64,000 bases of DNA from Oceanicola sp. 22II-s10i (GTDB taxonomy: Bacteria > Pseudomonadota > Alphaproteobacteria > Rhodobacterales > Rhodobacteraceae). The notes beneath the pieces were generated by a model. The model was not told the DNA's origin and searched no databases. It was given only the letters and a program-made list of their open reading frames with translations. A program made the position numbers and the translations under genes. The stretch covers positions 1-64,000 of the forward strand of contig NZ_AQQU01000009.1 in NCBI RefSeq assembly GCF_002210105.1. The letters are read 5' to 3'. Positions 15,495-24,087 of the stretch are shown here, one piece after another (positions within the stretch are counted from its first letter, which is position 1; each line of letters starts with the position of its first letter).

Positions 15495-16367
15495 ATGTGC
15501 GGCATCGTCGGCATCTTCACCAAGACCGAAGCCCTCCGCCCCACCCTCGGCCAGCACCTGTCGGACATGCTCATCACCATGTCCGACCGCGGCCCCGACA
15601 GCGCCGGGATCGCCGTCTACGGCAGTGATACCCCCGGCATGACCAAGATCACCGTGCAGGCCGACGACCCCGCGCGCCTCGCCGCGCTGGACCTGCCGGG
15701 GGCGGAGATCCGGACGATCTCGACCCATGCCGTCATCTCAATGCCCGATGGCAAGGCCGCGGAAACACTCGCCAAACTCCGGGCCACGCCGGGCCTCCGG
15801 ATCATGGGCAGCGGCGCACGGATCGAGATCTTCAAGGAGGTCGGCCTGCCCGCCGACGTCTCCCGCCACTTCGCGCTGCCCGCGATGTCCGGCACCCATG
15901 GGATCGGCCACACCCGCATGGCGACCGAAAGCGCCGTGACCACCGACGGCGCGCACCCGTTCTCCACCGGCCCGGACCAGTGCCTCGTGCACAACGGATC
16001 GCTGTCCAACCACAACTCCGTCCGTCGCCGCCTCGCCCGCGACGGCGTGACCGTGAGCTCCGAAAATGACAGCGAAGTCGCAGCGGCTTACCTGACCCAC
16101 GCGATGTCCAGCGGCAGGAACCTCGGGCAAGCCCTTGAGTCCGCCCTGAAAGACCTCGACGGCTTTTTCACCTTCGTGGTCGGCACGCGCGACGGCTTCG
16201 GTGTCCTTCGCGACCCGATCGCCTGCAAGCCCGCCGTTATGGCCGAGACCGCAGACTACGTCGCTTTCGGTAGCGAATACAGGGCTTTGGCGCCCCTTCC
16301 TGGCATAGAACATGCAAGGATCTGGGAACCGGAACCGGCGAAAGTCTACTTCTGGGAGGCCGCGTGA
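15495..16367 (+). CDS. glxB: Class II glutamine amidotransferase, glutamate synthase-like
   Basis: A 290-aa amidotransferase that should hydrolyse glutamine and pass ammonia to a partner. The N-terminal nucleophile Cys2 is exposed as MCGIVGIF after Met removal, followed by SDRGPDSAG and later GHTRMATES and HNGSLSNHNSVRR, the usual class II motifs. It is the first of three tightly coupled genes that split a glutamate synthase into amidotransferase, GXGXG and FMN domains. Such trios are called glxBCD in rhizobia and mgsABC in N-methylglutamate synthase operons. Without methylamine dehydrogenation genes nearby, I use the neutral glx name. Confidence 0.85.
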   Translation: MCGIVGIFTKTEALRPTLGQHLSDMLITMSDRGPDSAGIAVYGSDTPGMTKITVQADDPARLAALDLPGAEIRTISTHAVISMPDGKAAETLAKLRATPGLRIMGSGARIEIFKEVGLPADVSRHFALPAMSGTHGIGHTRMATESAVTTDGAHPFSTGPDQCLVHNGSLSNHNSVRRRLARDGVTVSSENDSEVAAAYLTHAMSSGRNLGQALESALKDLDGFFTFVVGTRDGFGVLRDPIACKPAVMAETADYVAFGSEYRALAPLPGIEHARIWEPEPAKVYFWEAA

Positions 16368-17050
16368 TGCAGAGCGTCGACCTTTCCTCCAGCGATCTCC
16401 GCAGCTTGAACGCCGCCCTTCAGGCACAGGCCGAACAGACCAACCAGACCGTCTGGGAGGTGCTGAATCCCCGCGGCGCCCATGCGATAGCCGTCGGCCT
16501 TGATGCACCGATCGAAGTCACCGTGAACGGCTCCACCGGCTACTACTGCGCCGGGATGAACAAGCAGGCGACCGTCACGGTCAAGGGTTCCGCCGGGCCG
16601 GGCGTGGCCGAGAACATGATGTCCGGCACCGTCATCGTCGAAGGCGACGCCAGCCAGTATGCCGGTGCGACCGGACGCGGCGGCACGCTGATCATCAGGG
16701 GGAACGCCTCGTCCCGCTGCGGCATCTCGATGAAGGGCATCGACATCGTCGTCGGCGGCAACGTCGGCCACATGTCCGCCTTCATGGCTCAGAAGGGCAA
16801 CCTCGTCGTCTGCGGCGATGCGGGCGACGCGCTCGGCGACTCGCTCTACGAGGCGCGGCTTTTCGTGCGCGGTTCGGTCAAATCCCTTGGCGCGGACTGC
16901 GTCGAGAAGGAGATGCGCCCCGAGCATCTGCACGATCTCGCGGCACTTCTGGAAAAAGCGGGCCTCGATCACGATCCGGCCAGCTTCCGCCGCTACGGAT
17001 CGGCCAGAAAACTCTATAATTTCAACATCGACCACGCAGGTGACTACTGA
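16367..17050 (+). CDS. glxC: GXGXG-domain glutamate synthase-like subunit
   Basis: A 227-aa protein equal to the C-terminal GXGXG beta-helix domain of glutamate synthase large subunit. Repeated Gly strands are visible: VTVKGSAGPGVAENMMSG, VIVEGDASQYAGATGRGG, LIIRGNASSRCG, IVVGGNVG. This domain is structural and lines the ammonia tunnel. The ATG at 16367 overlaps the glxB stop (TGATG); a GTG three nt earlier is an alternative start with GTGA overlap. It cannot act alone and should assemble with GlxB and GlxD. Confidence 0.86.
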   Translation: MQSVDLSSSDLRSLNAALQAQAEQTNQTVWEVLNPRGAHAIAVGLDAPIEVTVNGSTGYYCAGMNKQATVTVKGSAGPGVAENMMSGTVIVEGDASQYAGATGRGGTLIIRGNASSRCGISMKGIDIVVGGNVGHMSAFMAQKGNLVVCGDAGDALGDSLYEARLFVRGSVKSLGADCVEKEMRPEHLHDLAALLEKAGLDHDPASFRRYGSARKLYNFNIDHAGDY

Positions 17051-18375
17051 TGGACGCCACTCCGCCCACCCTGCCCAAGCAAAGCTGGACCTTCTCGCGC
17101 GAGACGAATGCCGACATCCGCCGCGCGGCGGCGACCGGCATCTACGACATCCGCGGCGGCGGTGCGAAGCGCCGGGTCCCGCATTTCGACGACCTGCTGT
17201 TCCTCGGCGCCTCGATCTCGCGCTATCCGCTCGAAGGCTACCGCGAAGCCTGCGGCACCGACGTCGTCCTCGGCACCCGGCACGCCAAGACGCCGATCGA
17301 GCTGAAGATCCCGATCACCATCGCCGGCATGTCCTTCGGCTCCCTCTCCGCGCAGGCGAAAGAGGCGCTCGGCCGTGGCGCGACGCTGGCCGGCACCTCG
17401 ACCACCACCGGCGACGGCGGCATGACCGAAGAGGAGCGCGGCCATTCGGAAAAGCTTGTGTATCAGGTGCTTCCGAGCCGTTACGGCATGAACCCCGACG
17501 ACCTGCGTCGCGCCGATGCGATCGAGATCGTGGTCGGCCAGGGCGCGAAACCCGGCGGGGGCGGCATGCTCCTGGGCCAGAAAATCACCGACCGCGTCGC
17601 CGGGATGCGCGACCTTCCGGTCGGCATCGACCAGCGCTCCGCCTGCCGTCACCCGGACTGGACCGGCCCCGACGACATGGAGATCAAGATCCTCGAACTG
17701 CGCGAGATCACCGGCTGGGAAAAGCCGATCTACGTGAAGGTCGGGGGGGCAAGACCCTATTACGACACGGCTTTGGCCGTGAAGGCCGGGGCCGATGTCG
17801 TGGTGCTGGACGGCATGCAGGGCGGCACCGCCGCGACGCAGGATGTCTTCATCGAACACGTCGGCCAGCCGACGCTGGCCTGCATCCGCCCCGCCGTGAA
17901 GGCGCTGCAGGATCTCGGGATGCACCGCAAGGTGCAGCTGATCGTCTCGGGCGGGATCCGCACCGGGGCCGACGTGGCAAAGGCGCTGGCGCTCGGGGCT
18001 GACGCGGTTTCCATCGGATCGGCGGCACTCGTGGCGCTCGGCGACAACGACCCGAAATGGGAGGCCGAGTACCAGAAGCTCGGGACGACGGCGGGCGCTT
18101 ATGACGACTGGCACGAGGGCCGCGACCCGGCGGGCATCACCACGCAGGACCCTGCGCTCGCCGCCCGGCTTGACCCGGTCGAAGCGGGCCGCCGCCTGCG
18201 CAACTACCTCGCCGTGATGACGCTCGAGGCCCAGACCCTCGCCCGCGCCTGCGGCAAGAGCCACCTTCACAACCTCGAACCCGAGGACCTCTGCGCCCTG
18301 ACGATGGAAGCCGCCGCCATGGCGCAGGTGCCGCTGGCGGGCACAGACTGGTGGCCGGGCAAGGCGGGATTCTAG
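17050..18375 (+). CDS. glxD: FMN-binding glutamate synthase-like subunit
   Basis: A 441-aa protein matching the FMN/synthase domain of glutamate synthase. The hallmark VGQGAKPGGGGMLLG is near residue 163, followed by DGMQGGTAATQ and the phosphate-binding SGGIRTGADVAKALALGAD. It should reductively transfer the GlxB-derived amino group (or methylamine) onto a 2-oxo acid such as 2-oxoglutarate. The start overlaps the glxC stop (TGATG). The genes are stoichiometrically coupled by overlaps. Physiological product, glutamate or N-methylglutamate, is not decided by sequence. Confidence 0.88.
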   Translation: MDATPPTLPKQSWTFSRETNADIRRAAATGIYDIRGGGAKRRVPHFDDLLFLGASISRYPLEGYREACGTDVVLGTRHAKTPIELKIPITIAGMSFGSLSAQAKEALGRGATLAGTSTTTGDGGMTEEERGHSEKLVYQVLPSRYGMNPDDLRRADAIEIVVGQGAKPGGGGMLLGQKITDRVAGMRDLPVGIDQRSACRHPDWTGPDDMEIKILELREITGWEKPIYVKVGGARPYYDTALAVKAGADVVVLDGMQGGTAATQDVFIEHVGQPTLACIRPAVKALQDLGMHRKVQLIVSGGIRTGADVAKALALGADAVSIGSAALVALGDNDPKWEAEYQKLGTTAGAYDDWHEGRDPAGITTQDPALAARLDPVEAGRRLRNYLAVMTLEAQTLARACGKSHLHNLEPEDLCALTMEAAAMAQVPLAGTDWWPGKAGF

Positions 18376-18472
18376 GCGCGGGAGCGGGGTGCAACCGCCT
18401 CCGCCAGGCAGCGGGAAACCGAATGTAAATAGCGCGGCCAGGCCGCCAGAGGGACAGAACCGGAGAGACGAC

Positions 18473-19780
18473 ATGACGAAAGACCTCGCCAAGTTCGCCG
18501 AGAAGAACGGCGTCAAATACTTCATGATCTCCTACACCGACCTCTTCGGCGGCCAGCGCGCGAAACTGGTGCCGACGCAGGCCATCGCCGGGATGCAGAC
18601 CGACGGCGCGGGCTTCGCGGGCTTCGCCTCTTGGCTCGACCTGACGCCGGCCCACCCTGATGTGCTCGCCGTCCCCGACCCCGCCTCGGTCGCGCAATTG
18701 CCGTGGAAGCCCGAGGTCGCATGGGTCGCCGCAGACTGCACGATGGAGGGCGAACTGGTCGCCCAGGCCCCCCGCAACGTGCTGAAGAAGCTGGTGGCCG
18801 AGGCCGCGGACAAGGGCTACCGCGTCAAGACGGGCGTGGAGGCGGAGTTCTTCCTGCTCTCCGCCGACGGATCCGAGATCTCCGACGCCTACGACACCGC
18901 CGAGAAACCCTGCTACGACCAGCAGGCCCTGATGCGCCGCTACGACGTGGTGGCCGAGATCTGCGACTACATGCTGGAGCTCGGCTGGGGCCCCTACCAG
19001 AACGACCACGAGGACGCGAACGGGCAGTTCGAGATGAACTGGGATTTCGACGACGCCCTCGTCACTGCCGACCGCCATTCCTTCTTCAAGTTCATGGTGA
19101 AATCGGTGGCCGAAAAGCACGGCCTGCGCGCCACCTTCATGCCGAAGCCCCTGCCCGGCCTGACCGGCAACGGCTGCCACGCGCATATCTCCGTCTGGGA
19201 CAAGGCAGGCAAGGTCAACGCCTTCGCCGACGACAACGCCGCGCTTGGCCTCTCCGCCGACGGGATGCACTTCCTCGGCGGCATCGTGGCCCATGCCAAG
19301 GGCATGACGGCGCTGACCAACCCGACAGTGAACAGCTTCAAACGCATCAACGCGCCCGTCACCCATTCAGGCGCCACATGGGCCCCCAACACGGTGACGT
19401 GGTCCGGCAACAACCGCACCCACATGATCCGCGTCCCCGGCCCCGGCCGGTTCGAGCTGCGCCTGCCCGACGGCGCGGCCAACCCCTACCTCCTGCAGGC
19501 CGCGATCATCGCCGCCGGCCTGTCCGGCCTCGCCTCCAAAACCGACCCCGGCCAGCGCCTCGACATCGACATGTATGCCGAAGGCCACCTCGCCAAGGAC
19601 GCGCCCCGCCTGCCGCTGAACCTGCTCGATGCGATCCGCGCCTTCGAGGCCGACGGCGCCCTGACCGCCGCGCTCGGCGCCGAGTTCTCCGCCGCCTACG
19701 CCAAGCTCAAGATGCAGGAATGGGACAGCTACATGCACCATTTCTCGGCCTGGGAAAAAGCCAACACGCTCGATATCTGA
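18473..19780 (+). CDS. glnT: Type III glutamine synthetase / gamma-glutamylmethylamide synthetase
   Basis: A 435-aa member of the glutamine synthetase superfamily, type III/GlnT group, which also contains GmaS, the enzyme making gamma-glutamylmethylamide from glutamate and methylamine. Visible motifs are GVEAEFFL near residue 121, NGQFEMNWDF near 183, NGCHAHISVW near 232 and the late RFELRLPDGAANPYL. ATG at 18473 follows CGGAGAG. It is 97 nt after glxD with a TAAATA box between, so it may be co-expressed or have its own promoter. The glxBCD linkage fits both GlnT and GmaS; the latter usually sits with mgd genes, absent here. Confidence 0.85.
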   Translation: MTKDLAKFAEKNGVKYFMISYTDLFGGQRAKLVPTQAIAGMQTDGAGFAGFASWLDLTPAHPDVLAVPDPASVAQLPWKPEVAWVAADCTMEGELVAQAPRNVLKKLVAEAADKGYRVKTGVEAEFFLLSADGSEISDAYDTAEKPCYDQQALMRRYDVVAEICDYMLELGWGPYQNDHEDANGQFEMNWDFDDALVTADRHSFFKFMVKSVAEKHGLRATFMPKPLPGLTGNGCHAHISVWDKAGKVNAFADDNAALGLSADGMHFLGGIVAHAKGMTALTNPTVNSFKRINAPVTHSGATWAPNTVTWSGNNRTHMIRVPGPGRFELRLPDGAANPYLLQAAIIAAGLSGLASKTDPGQRLDIDMYAEGHLAKDAPRLPLNLLDAIRAFEADGALTAALGAEFSAAYAKLKMQEWDSYMHHFSAWEKANTLDI

Positions 19781-19794
19781 GCGCGATCCACGGG

Positions 19795-19960
19795 CTTCAT
19801 CTTGCCGGAAGTATGCCCGCCGGAGGCATCGGCGGCGAAGGCCTCCCACCGGGAGGCGTGAGGCGACGATTTCCCGCGCGATGCCCACAGGGGGCGCAAT
19901 CATTCGACTTTCCCTTGGAAAGCCGAAGCCTCCGGCGGGAGTTTATCCGGCCAGATGAAG
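19795..19960. repeat. Terminal-inverted-repeat element A, copy 1
   Basis: A 166-bp element bounded by imperfect 33-bp inverted repeats: CTTCATCTTGCCGGAAG at the left faces CCGGCCAGATGAAG at the right (27 of 33 positions match by eye), each with a CCGCCGGAGGC core. A similar element is at 48571-48755. Inside are GGCCTCCC/GGGAGGC and TTTCC/GGAAA hairpins. It lies between convergent glnT and the inositol monophosphatase gene and probably acts as a two-way terminator. Confidence 0.75.
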
Positions 19961-19964
19961 CGGA

Positions 19965-20753
19965 TCAGTCGTTGCGGATAATCTTGGCGAACTGTTCGAA
20001 CAGGTTGGCGTTGGCGCAGATCACCTCGCCCTCGGACAGGATATCGCCCTCGGGGTCGATCGCCTCGACGAAGCCGCCCGCCTCGCGCATGATCACCACG
20101 CCCGCCGCGATGTCCCATGCGTTCAGCCGCCGCTCCCAGAACCCCTCGTAGCGGCCCGCCGCGACATAGGCCATGTCGAGCGCCGCGGCGCCCCAGCGAC
20201 GGACACCGGCGCAGACCGGGCTCAGCCGCGCGAGGTCCTGCAGGACCGCAGGCAGATCGGTTCGGCCGGCGAAGGGCAGGCCCGTCGCGAAAAGCGACTC
20301 GATCATCCGGCTGCGGCCCGAAACGCGGATCCGCTGGTCGTTCATCCACGCGCCCTCGCCCTTCTCGGCAAAGAACATCTCGTCCTTGGCGGCGTCATAG
20401 ATCACGCCCGCCACGACCTGCCCCTTGTGCTCGAGCGCGATCGAGATCGCCCAGTGCGGCAGGCCGTGCAGGAAGTTCGTCGTTCCGTCCAGCGGATCGA
20501 CGATCCAGCGCCGGGTCGGGTCCTGACCGTCGATCTCCTTCTCCTCCTCGGCCAGCCAGCCATAGGTCGGCCGCGCCCCGAGAAGCTCTTCCTTGAGGAT
20601 CGCCTGCGCCGCGAGATCGGCCTTGCTGACGAAATCCCCCGCGCCCTTCATCGAGACCTGCAGGTTCTCGACCTCGCGGAAATCCTTCACGAGGCTGCGG
20701 CCGGCCTTGCGGGCGGCCTTGAGCATGATGTTGAGATTGGCGCTGCCGGGCAT
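19965..20753 (-). CDS. suhB: Inositol monophosphatase family protein
   Basis: A 262-aa Mg-dependent phosphatase of the IMPase/SuhB family. The metal sites are clear: WLAEEEKE near residue 72, DPLDGTTNF near 92, and WDIAAGVVIMREAGG near 220. It could hydrolyse inositol phosphates or related sugar phosphates, or play the SuhB role in rRNA transcription; sequence alone does not decide. ATG at complement 20751-20753 follows AGGAG. It is divergent from a DUF3303 gene and converges on glnT. Confidence 0.9.
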   Translation of the reverse strand: MPGSANLNIMLKAARKAGRSLVKDFREVENLQVSMKGAGDFVSKADLAAQAILKEELLGARPTYGWLAEEEKEIDGQDPTRRWIVDPLDGTTNFLHGLPHWAISIALEHKGQVVAGVIYDAAKDEMFFAEKGEGAWMNDQRIRVSGRSRMIESLFATGLPFAGRTDLPAVLQDLARLSPVCAGVRRWGAAALDMAYVAAGRYEGFWERRLNAWDIAAGVVIMREAGGFVEAIDPEGDILSEGEVICANANLFEQFAKIIRND

Positions 20754-20856
20754 GTCGGGCTCCTGTTCGGTCGAGGGGCGCGTATAGACCCGCGCCCCGC
20801 CCTTGCCAAGTGCCCCCCGCCATGCCTCCCTGACAAGGGTGAAACGGAGACAGACG

Positions 20857-21156
20857 ATGCGATTCATGGTGATCGAGCATTTCCCGCCCGGCGACCCGCT
20901 GCGCGTCTACCGCGCGCTGGCCGAACGCGGCCGCGGCCTGCCGGACGGCCTGAGCTATGTCGACAGCTGGGTCGAGGCCGGGTTCAACCGCTGTTTCCAG
21001 ATCATGGAGACGGAGGACGCCGCCCTCTTCCACCAGTGGGCGCTGCACTGGTCCGGCGCTGGCGTGAGGCTGGAAATCACGCCGATCCTGACCAGCGCCG
21101 AGACGCAGGCGCTGGTCGCGCCGTATCTCGCCGATCCGCCTGCTTCCTCTGGCTGA
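20857..21156 (+). CDS. DUF3303-like small protein
   Basis: A 99-aa soluble protein beginning MRFMVIEHF, with the HQWALHWSGAGVRLEI core typical of the DUF3303 family. Function unknown; related folds are small alpha/beta barrels. The start at 20857 has GGAG upstream. The last codons (PPASSG and stop) fall inside an intergenic repeat of family C, so the element seems to have replaced or extended the native 3' end. Confidence 0.75.
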   Translation: MRFMVIEHFPPGDPLRVYRALAERGRGLPDGLSYVDSWVEAGFNRCFQIMETEDAALFHQWALHWSGAGVRLEITPILTSAETQALVAPYLADPPASSG

Positions 21157-21196
21157 AATTACTTTCGGGGGTCCGGGGGCAGACAGCCCCCGGGAC
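21141..21196. repeat. Terminator-like repeat C, copy 1 (reverse orientation)
   Basis: On the minus strand this reads a GC hairpin (arms about GCCCCCGGGAC and GTCCGGGGGC) followed by ACCCCCGAAAGTAATTTCAGCCAGAGGAAGC. The same pattern occurs at 39631-39698 and 45752-45790. It covers the 3' end of the DUF3303 gene and the space to metR, so it probably terminates one or both. Confidence 0.6.
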
Positions 21197-21273
21197 TATC
21201 CATCTGCACAACGGTGGTGAATCCAGCGCCACCGCAGCGAGGCCGGCGCGCAAGGGCCGGATGAGCGGCCCGC

Positions 21274-22197
21274 TCAGGCCCGCTGCAGCTTCACCGCCTC
21301 GGTCCGCGCCAGCCGGACCACATGGGCCATATAGGGCTTCTCCAGGTCGCCCTCGCGCATCGCCGCGAACATCCGCCGGGTCAGCCCCGTCGCGGTGATC
21401 GGCCGCGTGATGTAGTCGCTGTGATACTTCACCTCGCGCAGCACCCAGTCGGGCAGCACCGCGACGCCGCGCCCCGAAGCGACCAGCAGCAGGATCATCT
21501 CGGTCAGCTCGACCCTGCGCACCGCCCCCGGCTCCACCCCGGCGGGTTCGAGCAGCATGGTGAAGACGTCCAGCCGCGAGCGGTCCACCGGATAGGTCAG
21601 CAACGTCTCGCCCCGGAAATCCTCCGGCTCCACGAATGGCTTGTCGGCCAGCGGATGCCCCGCCGCCGCCACGAAGACAGGCGAATAGTCGAAGAGCGGC
21701 GTAAAGGTGATCCCCGGCACATCTTCCGGATCCGAACTGATCACCAGGTCGACCTGCTCCTTGTCCAGCGCATCGAGCGCGGTAAAGGCCAGCCCCGGCC
21801 GGATGTCGACATCCACGTCGCCCCAAGCCCGGCGGAACTGCTCCAGCACAGGCAGCAGCCAGTCGAAACAGGCGTGGCACTCGATGGCGATGTGCAGGCG
21901 TCCGGCGGACCCGTCGCGCAGGCCCTCGAATTCCTCCTCCAGCGCGGCGATCTCGGGCAGCACCCGTTCCGCCGCCCTGAGAAACCGTTCGCCCGCAGCC
22001 GACAGGCGCAGCGGCTTGGACCGGCGCACGAAGAGCTCGATCCCCGTCTGGTCCTCCAACCCCTTGATCTGGTGGGACAAGGCCGATTGCGTGATGTTCA
22101 GACGATCCGCCGCACGGGCCAGCCCCCCGGCCTCGTGAATTGCCTTCACGGTCCGCAGATGCCGCAGTTCGATATGCACGATGTGAACGCGCCTCAT
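21274..22197 (-). CDS. metR: LysR-family regulator, MetR type
   Basis: A 307-aa LysR-type regulator. The winged helix-turn-helix is in residues about 9-65 (LRTVKAIHEAGGLARAADRLNITQSALSHQIKGLE), and the rest is an effector-binding domain that in MetR senses homocysteine. Divergent transcription from metF over 74 bp is the classic MetR arrangement, which supports the name. Length is normal. Confidence 0.87.
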   Translation of the reverse strand: MRRVHIVHIELRHLRTVKAIHEAGGLARAADRLNITQSALSHQIKGLEDQTGIELFVRRSKPLRLSAAGERFLRAAERVLPEIAALEEEFEGLRDGSAGRLHIAIECHACFDWLLPVLEQFRRAWGDVDVDIRPGLAFTALDALDKEQVDLVISSDPEDVPGITFTPLFDYSPVFVAAAGHPLADKPFVEPEDFRGETLLTYPVDRSRLDVFTMLLEPAGVEPGAVRRVELTEMILLLVASGRGVAVLPDWVLREVKYHSDYITRPITATGLTRRMFAAMREGDLEKPYMAHVVRLARTEAVKLQRA

Positions 22198-22205
22198 ATT
22201 GTGAA

Positions 22206-22227
22206 TGAGAATGTTGAAGTTGTCTCA
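22206..22227. promoter_or_regulatory. Candidate LysR-type operator between metR and metF
   Basis: A dyad TGAGA-N12-TCTCA lies centrally in the 74-bp metR-metF intergenic region, and TGAATGAG and GTTGAAG half-sites overlap it. LysR-type sites are short interrupted dyads of this sort, so this is a reasonable MetR site, but no exact match to the enteric consensus is claimed. Confidence 0.4.
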
Positions 22228-22271
22228 CATCGCCCCATCTGCCACAAGTGGTGAAACTCAGGAGCCACCCG

Positions 22272-23138
22272 ATGTCCGTCCCCGCTGTTTCGTTCGAATT
22301 CTTCCCGCCGCAGACCCTCGAGGCGTCGTTCCGTCTGTGGGACACCGTGCAGGTCCTCGCGCCCCTCAAGCCCCGCTTCGTCTCCGTCACCTACGGGGCC
22401 GGCGGCACGACCCGCGACCTGACCCGTGACGCCGTGGCGACGCTGCACAAGCATTCCGGCCTGCCGGTTGCCGCGCACCTGACCTGCGTGAACGCGACCA
22501 AGGAGGAAACGCTCGCCATCGCCGAAGGCTTCGCCGAGGCCGGCGTGACCGAGATCGTGGCGCTGCGCGGCGACCCGCCCAAGGGCGAGGGCAAGTTCAG
22601 CGTCTATCCCGGCGGCTTCGCCCATTCGGTCGAGCTGATCGAGGCGCTGGCGGCGACCGGCAAGTTCACCATCCGTGTCGGCGCCTATCCCGAGAAACAC
22701 CCCGAGGCCGCCTCCGGTGCCGCCGACGTGGAGTATCTCAAGCGCAAGTTCGACGCCGGTGCGGACGAGGCGCTGACCCAGTTCTTCTTCGACACCGATC
22801 ACTTCCTGCGGTTCCGCGACGCCTGCGCCAAGGCGGGCATCGACAAGCCGATCGTGCCGGGCATCATGCCGATCGAGAACTGGAAGGGCATCCGCCGCTT
22901 CGCGCTCAACACCGGCACCAGCGTCCCCGCCTGGCTGGACGAGGCGTTCGAGAAGGCGATCCGTGACGAGCGTCAGGATCTCTTCGCCACCGCGCTCTGC
23001 ACCGAGATGTGCACCAAGCTGATGGCCGAGGGCGTGGAAAAGCTGCACTTCTACACGCTGAACCGCCCCGAACTGACCCGCGACGTCTGCCACGCGCTTG
23101 GCGTGACGCCCGAGGTTCAGCTCGAAAACGTCGCCTGA
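22272..23138 (+). CDS. metF: 5,10-methylenetetrahydrofolate reductase
   Basis: A 288-aa FAD enzyme that reduces methylene-THF to methyl-THF, the methyl donor for methionine synthesis. Family features are the N-terminal FEFFPPQT (about residues 7-14), SVTYGAGG near 40, HLTCVNATKEE near 75 and EIVALRGDPPKG near 97. ATG at 22272 follows CAGGAG; an in-frame GTG at 22248 has a weaker context. It is divergent from metR, so it is probably MetR-activated. Confidence 0.96.
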   Translation: MSVPAVSFEFFPPQTLEASFRLWDTVQVLAPLKPRFVSVTYGAGGTTRDLTRDAVATLHKHSGLPVAAHLTCVNATKEETLAIAEGFAEAGVTEIVALRGDPPKGEGKFSVYPGGFAHSVELIEALAATGKFTIRVGAYPEKHPEAASGAADVEYLKRKFDAGADEALTQFFFDTDHFLRFRDACAKAGIDKPIVPGIMPIENWKGIRRFALNTGTSVPAWLDEAFEKAIRDERQDLFATALCTEMCTKLMAEGVEKLHFYTLNRPELTRDVCHALGVTPEVQLENVA

Positions 23139-23204
23139 AAGCCGCTCTAGGCCTCTGGACCCTCTCCTTGCCGCACACTAACCTGTCGGCAAGGAGGACC
23201 TTGG

Positions 23205-23678
23205 ATGAGTCAGCTCAGCAACGTCGCGGCCACGGCACCCGGCATGACCGGGGTGGAACGGCAGCAGGAAACCATCGCGGGACGCCGACAGGGCCCCGGC
23301 ATCTGGCAGGTGCTGGGCTTGCGGCTGGAAAGCGCCGAGGTCGGGCGCGCGACGCTGGTCGCCACGCCAGGCGCGGAGCTGGCCAATCCCGGCGGCGGCC
23401 TGCACGGCGGCTTCTACGGCACCTTCCTCGACAGTTGCATGGCCAGTGCGGTCAGTTCGACGCTGGCCGCCGGACAGGGCTCCACCACGCTGGAATTCAA
23501 GGTCAACATCATCCGCCCGATCATGCCCGGCACCCCGGTCCGCGCGATCGGCGTCGCCCAGCACGTGGGCCGATCGACCGGGATCGCCACCGGCGAGATC
23601 CGGGGGATCGAGGACGACAAGCTTTACGCCACCGGCTCCACGACCTGCATGGTCTTCCAGATACCGGCGAACGCCTGA
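23205..23678 (+). CDS. Hotdog-fold thioesterase, PaaI type (1 of 3)
   Basis: A 157-aa hotdog thioesterase of the PaaI/4HBT group, expected to hydrolyse acyl-CoA. The key segment NPGGGLHGGFYGTFLDSCMA is near residues 64-83 with HGG and the following acidic residue, then TTLEFKVNIIRPI. ATG at 23205 follows AAGGAGG. It is the first of three consecutive hotdog genes, spaced by 1 nt and then overlapping, so probably one operon. It has a longer N-terminus than the next two and is the most diverged of the three. Confidence 0.84.
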   Translation: MSQLSNVAATAPGMTGVERQQETIAGRRQGPGIWQVLGLRLESAEVGRATLVATPGAELANPGGGLHGGFYGTFLDSCMASAVSSTLAAGQGSTTLEFKVNIIRPIMPGTPVRAIGVAQHVGRSTGIATGEIRGIEDDKLYATGSTTCMVFQIPANA

Positions 23679-23679
23679 C

Positions 23680-24087
23680 ATGAACGACAGCGTCTTCGAC
23701 CGCTTCCCCGCGCCCCCGATCGCCGAGTTCCTCGGCTGGGAGCTGATCTCGGAAAACCCCGAACGGGGCGAGATCGAGGTGGCCTTTCACCCGACCGACG
23801 AGATGACCAACGTGCGCGGCGACGTGCAGGGCGGCATGATCGCCGCGATGCTCGACGACACGATGGGCCCTGCCCTACTGTCGATGACCGGCGGCAAGTG
23901 CATCGCCTCGTCCATCGACATGAACGTCAGCTACATGCGCCCTATGAAGGCCGGGCGGGTAACGGCCAAGGGCCGCGTCGTCCGCAAGGGCCGCACCATC
24001 GCGTTCCTGGAGGCCGAGCTGTTCGGCCCCGACGGCAAGATGATCGCCCGCGCGACCTCCTCGGCCATCCCGGTGGACATGCCATGA
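23680..24087 (+). CDS. Hotdog-fold thioesterase, PaaI type (2 of 3)
   Basis: A 135-aa hotdog thioesterase. The region GDVQGGMIAAMLDDTMGPAL near residue 47 replaces the HGG of classic enzymes by QGG, and SSIDMNVSYMRPMKAGRVTA follows. The start ATG at 23680 lies one nucleotide after the previous stop. It is clearly related to the third gene (shared MTN-RGDVQGG and IDMNVS-RP blocks), indicating tandem duplication. The acyl-CoA substrate is unknown. Confidence 0.83.
   Translation: MNDSVFDRFPAPPIAEFLGWELISENPERGEIEVAFHPTDEMTNVRGDVQGGMIAAMLDDTMGPALLSMTGGKCIASSIDMNVSYMRPMKAGRVTAKGRVVRKGRTIAFLEAELFGPDGKMIARATSSAIPVDMP

Noticed and set aside
15104-15628. 174-codon open frame over repeat B and the glxB start
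   Set aside because: It runs through a non-coding repeat whose second copy does not keep this frame, and into glxB in a different frame.
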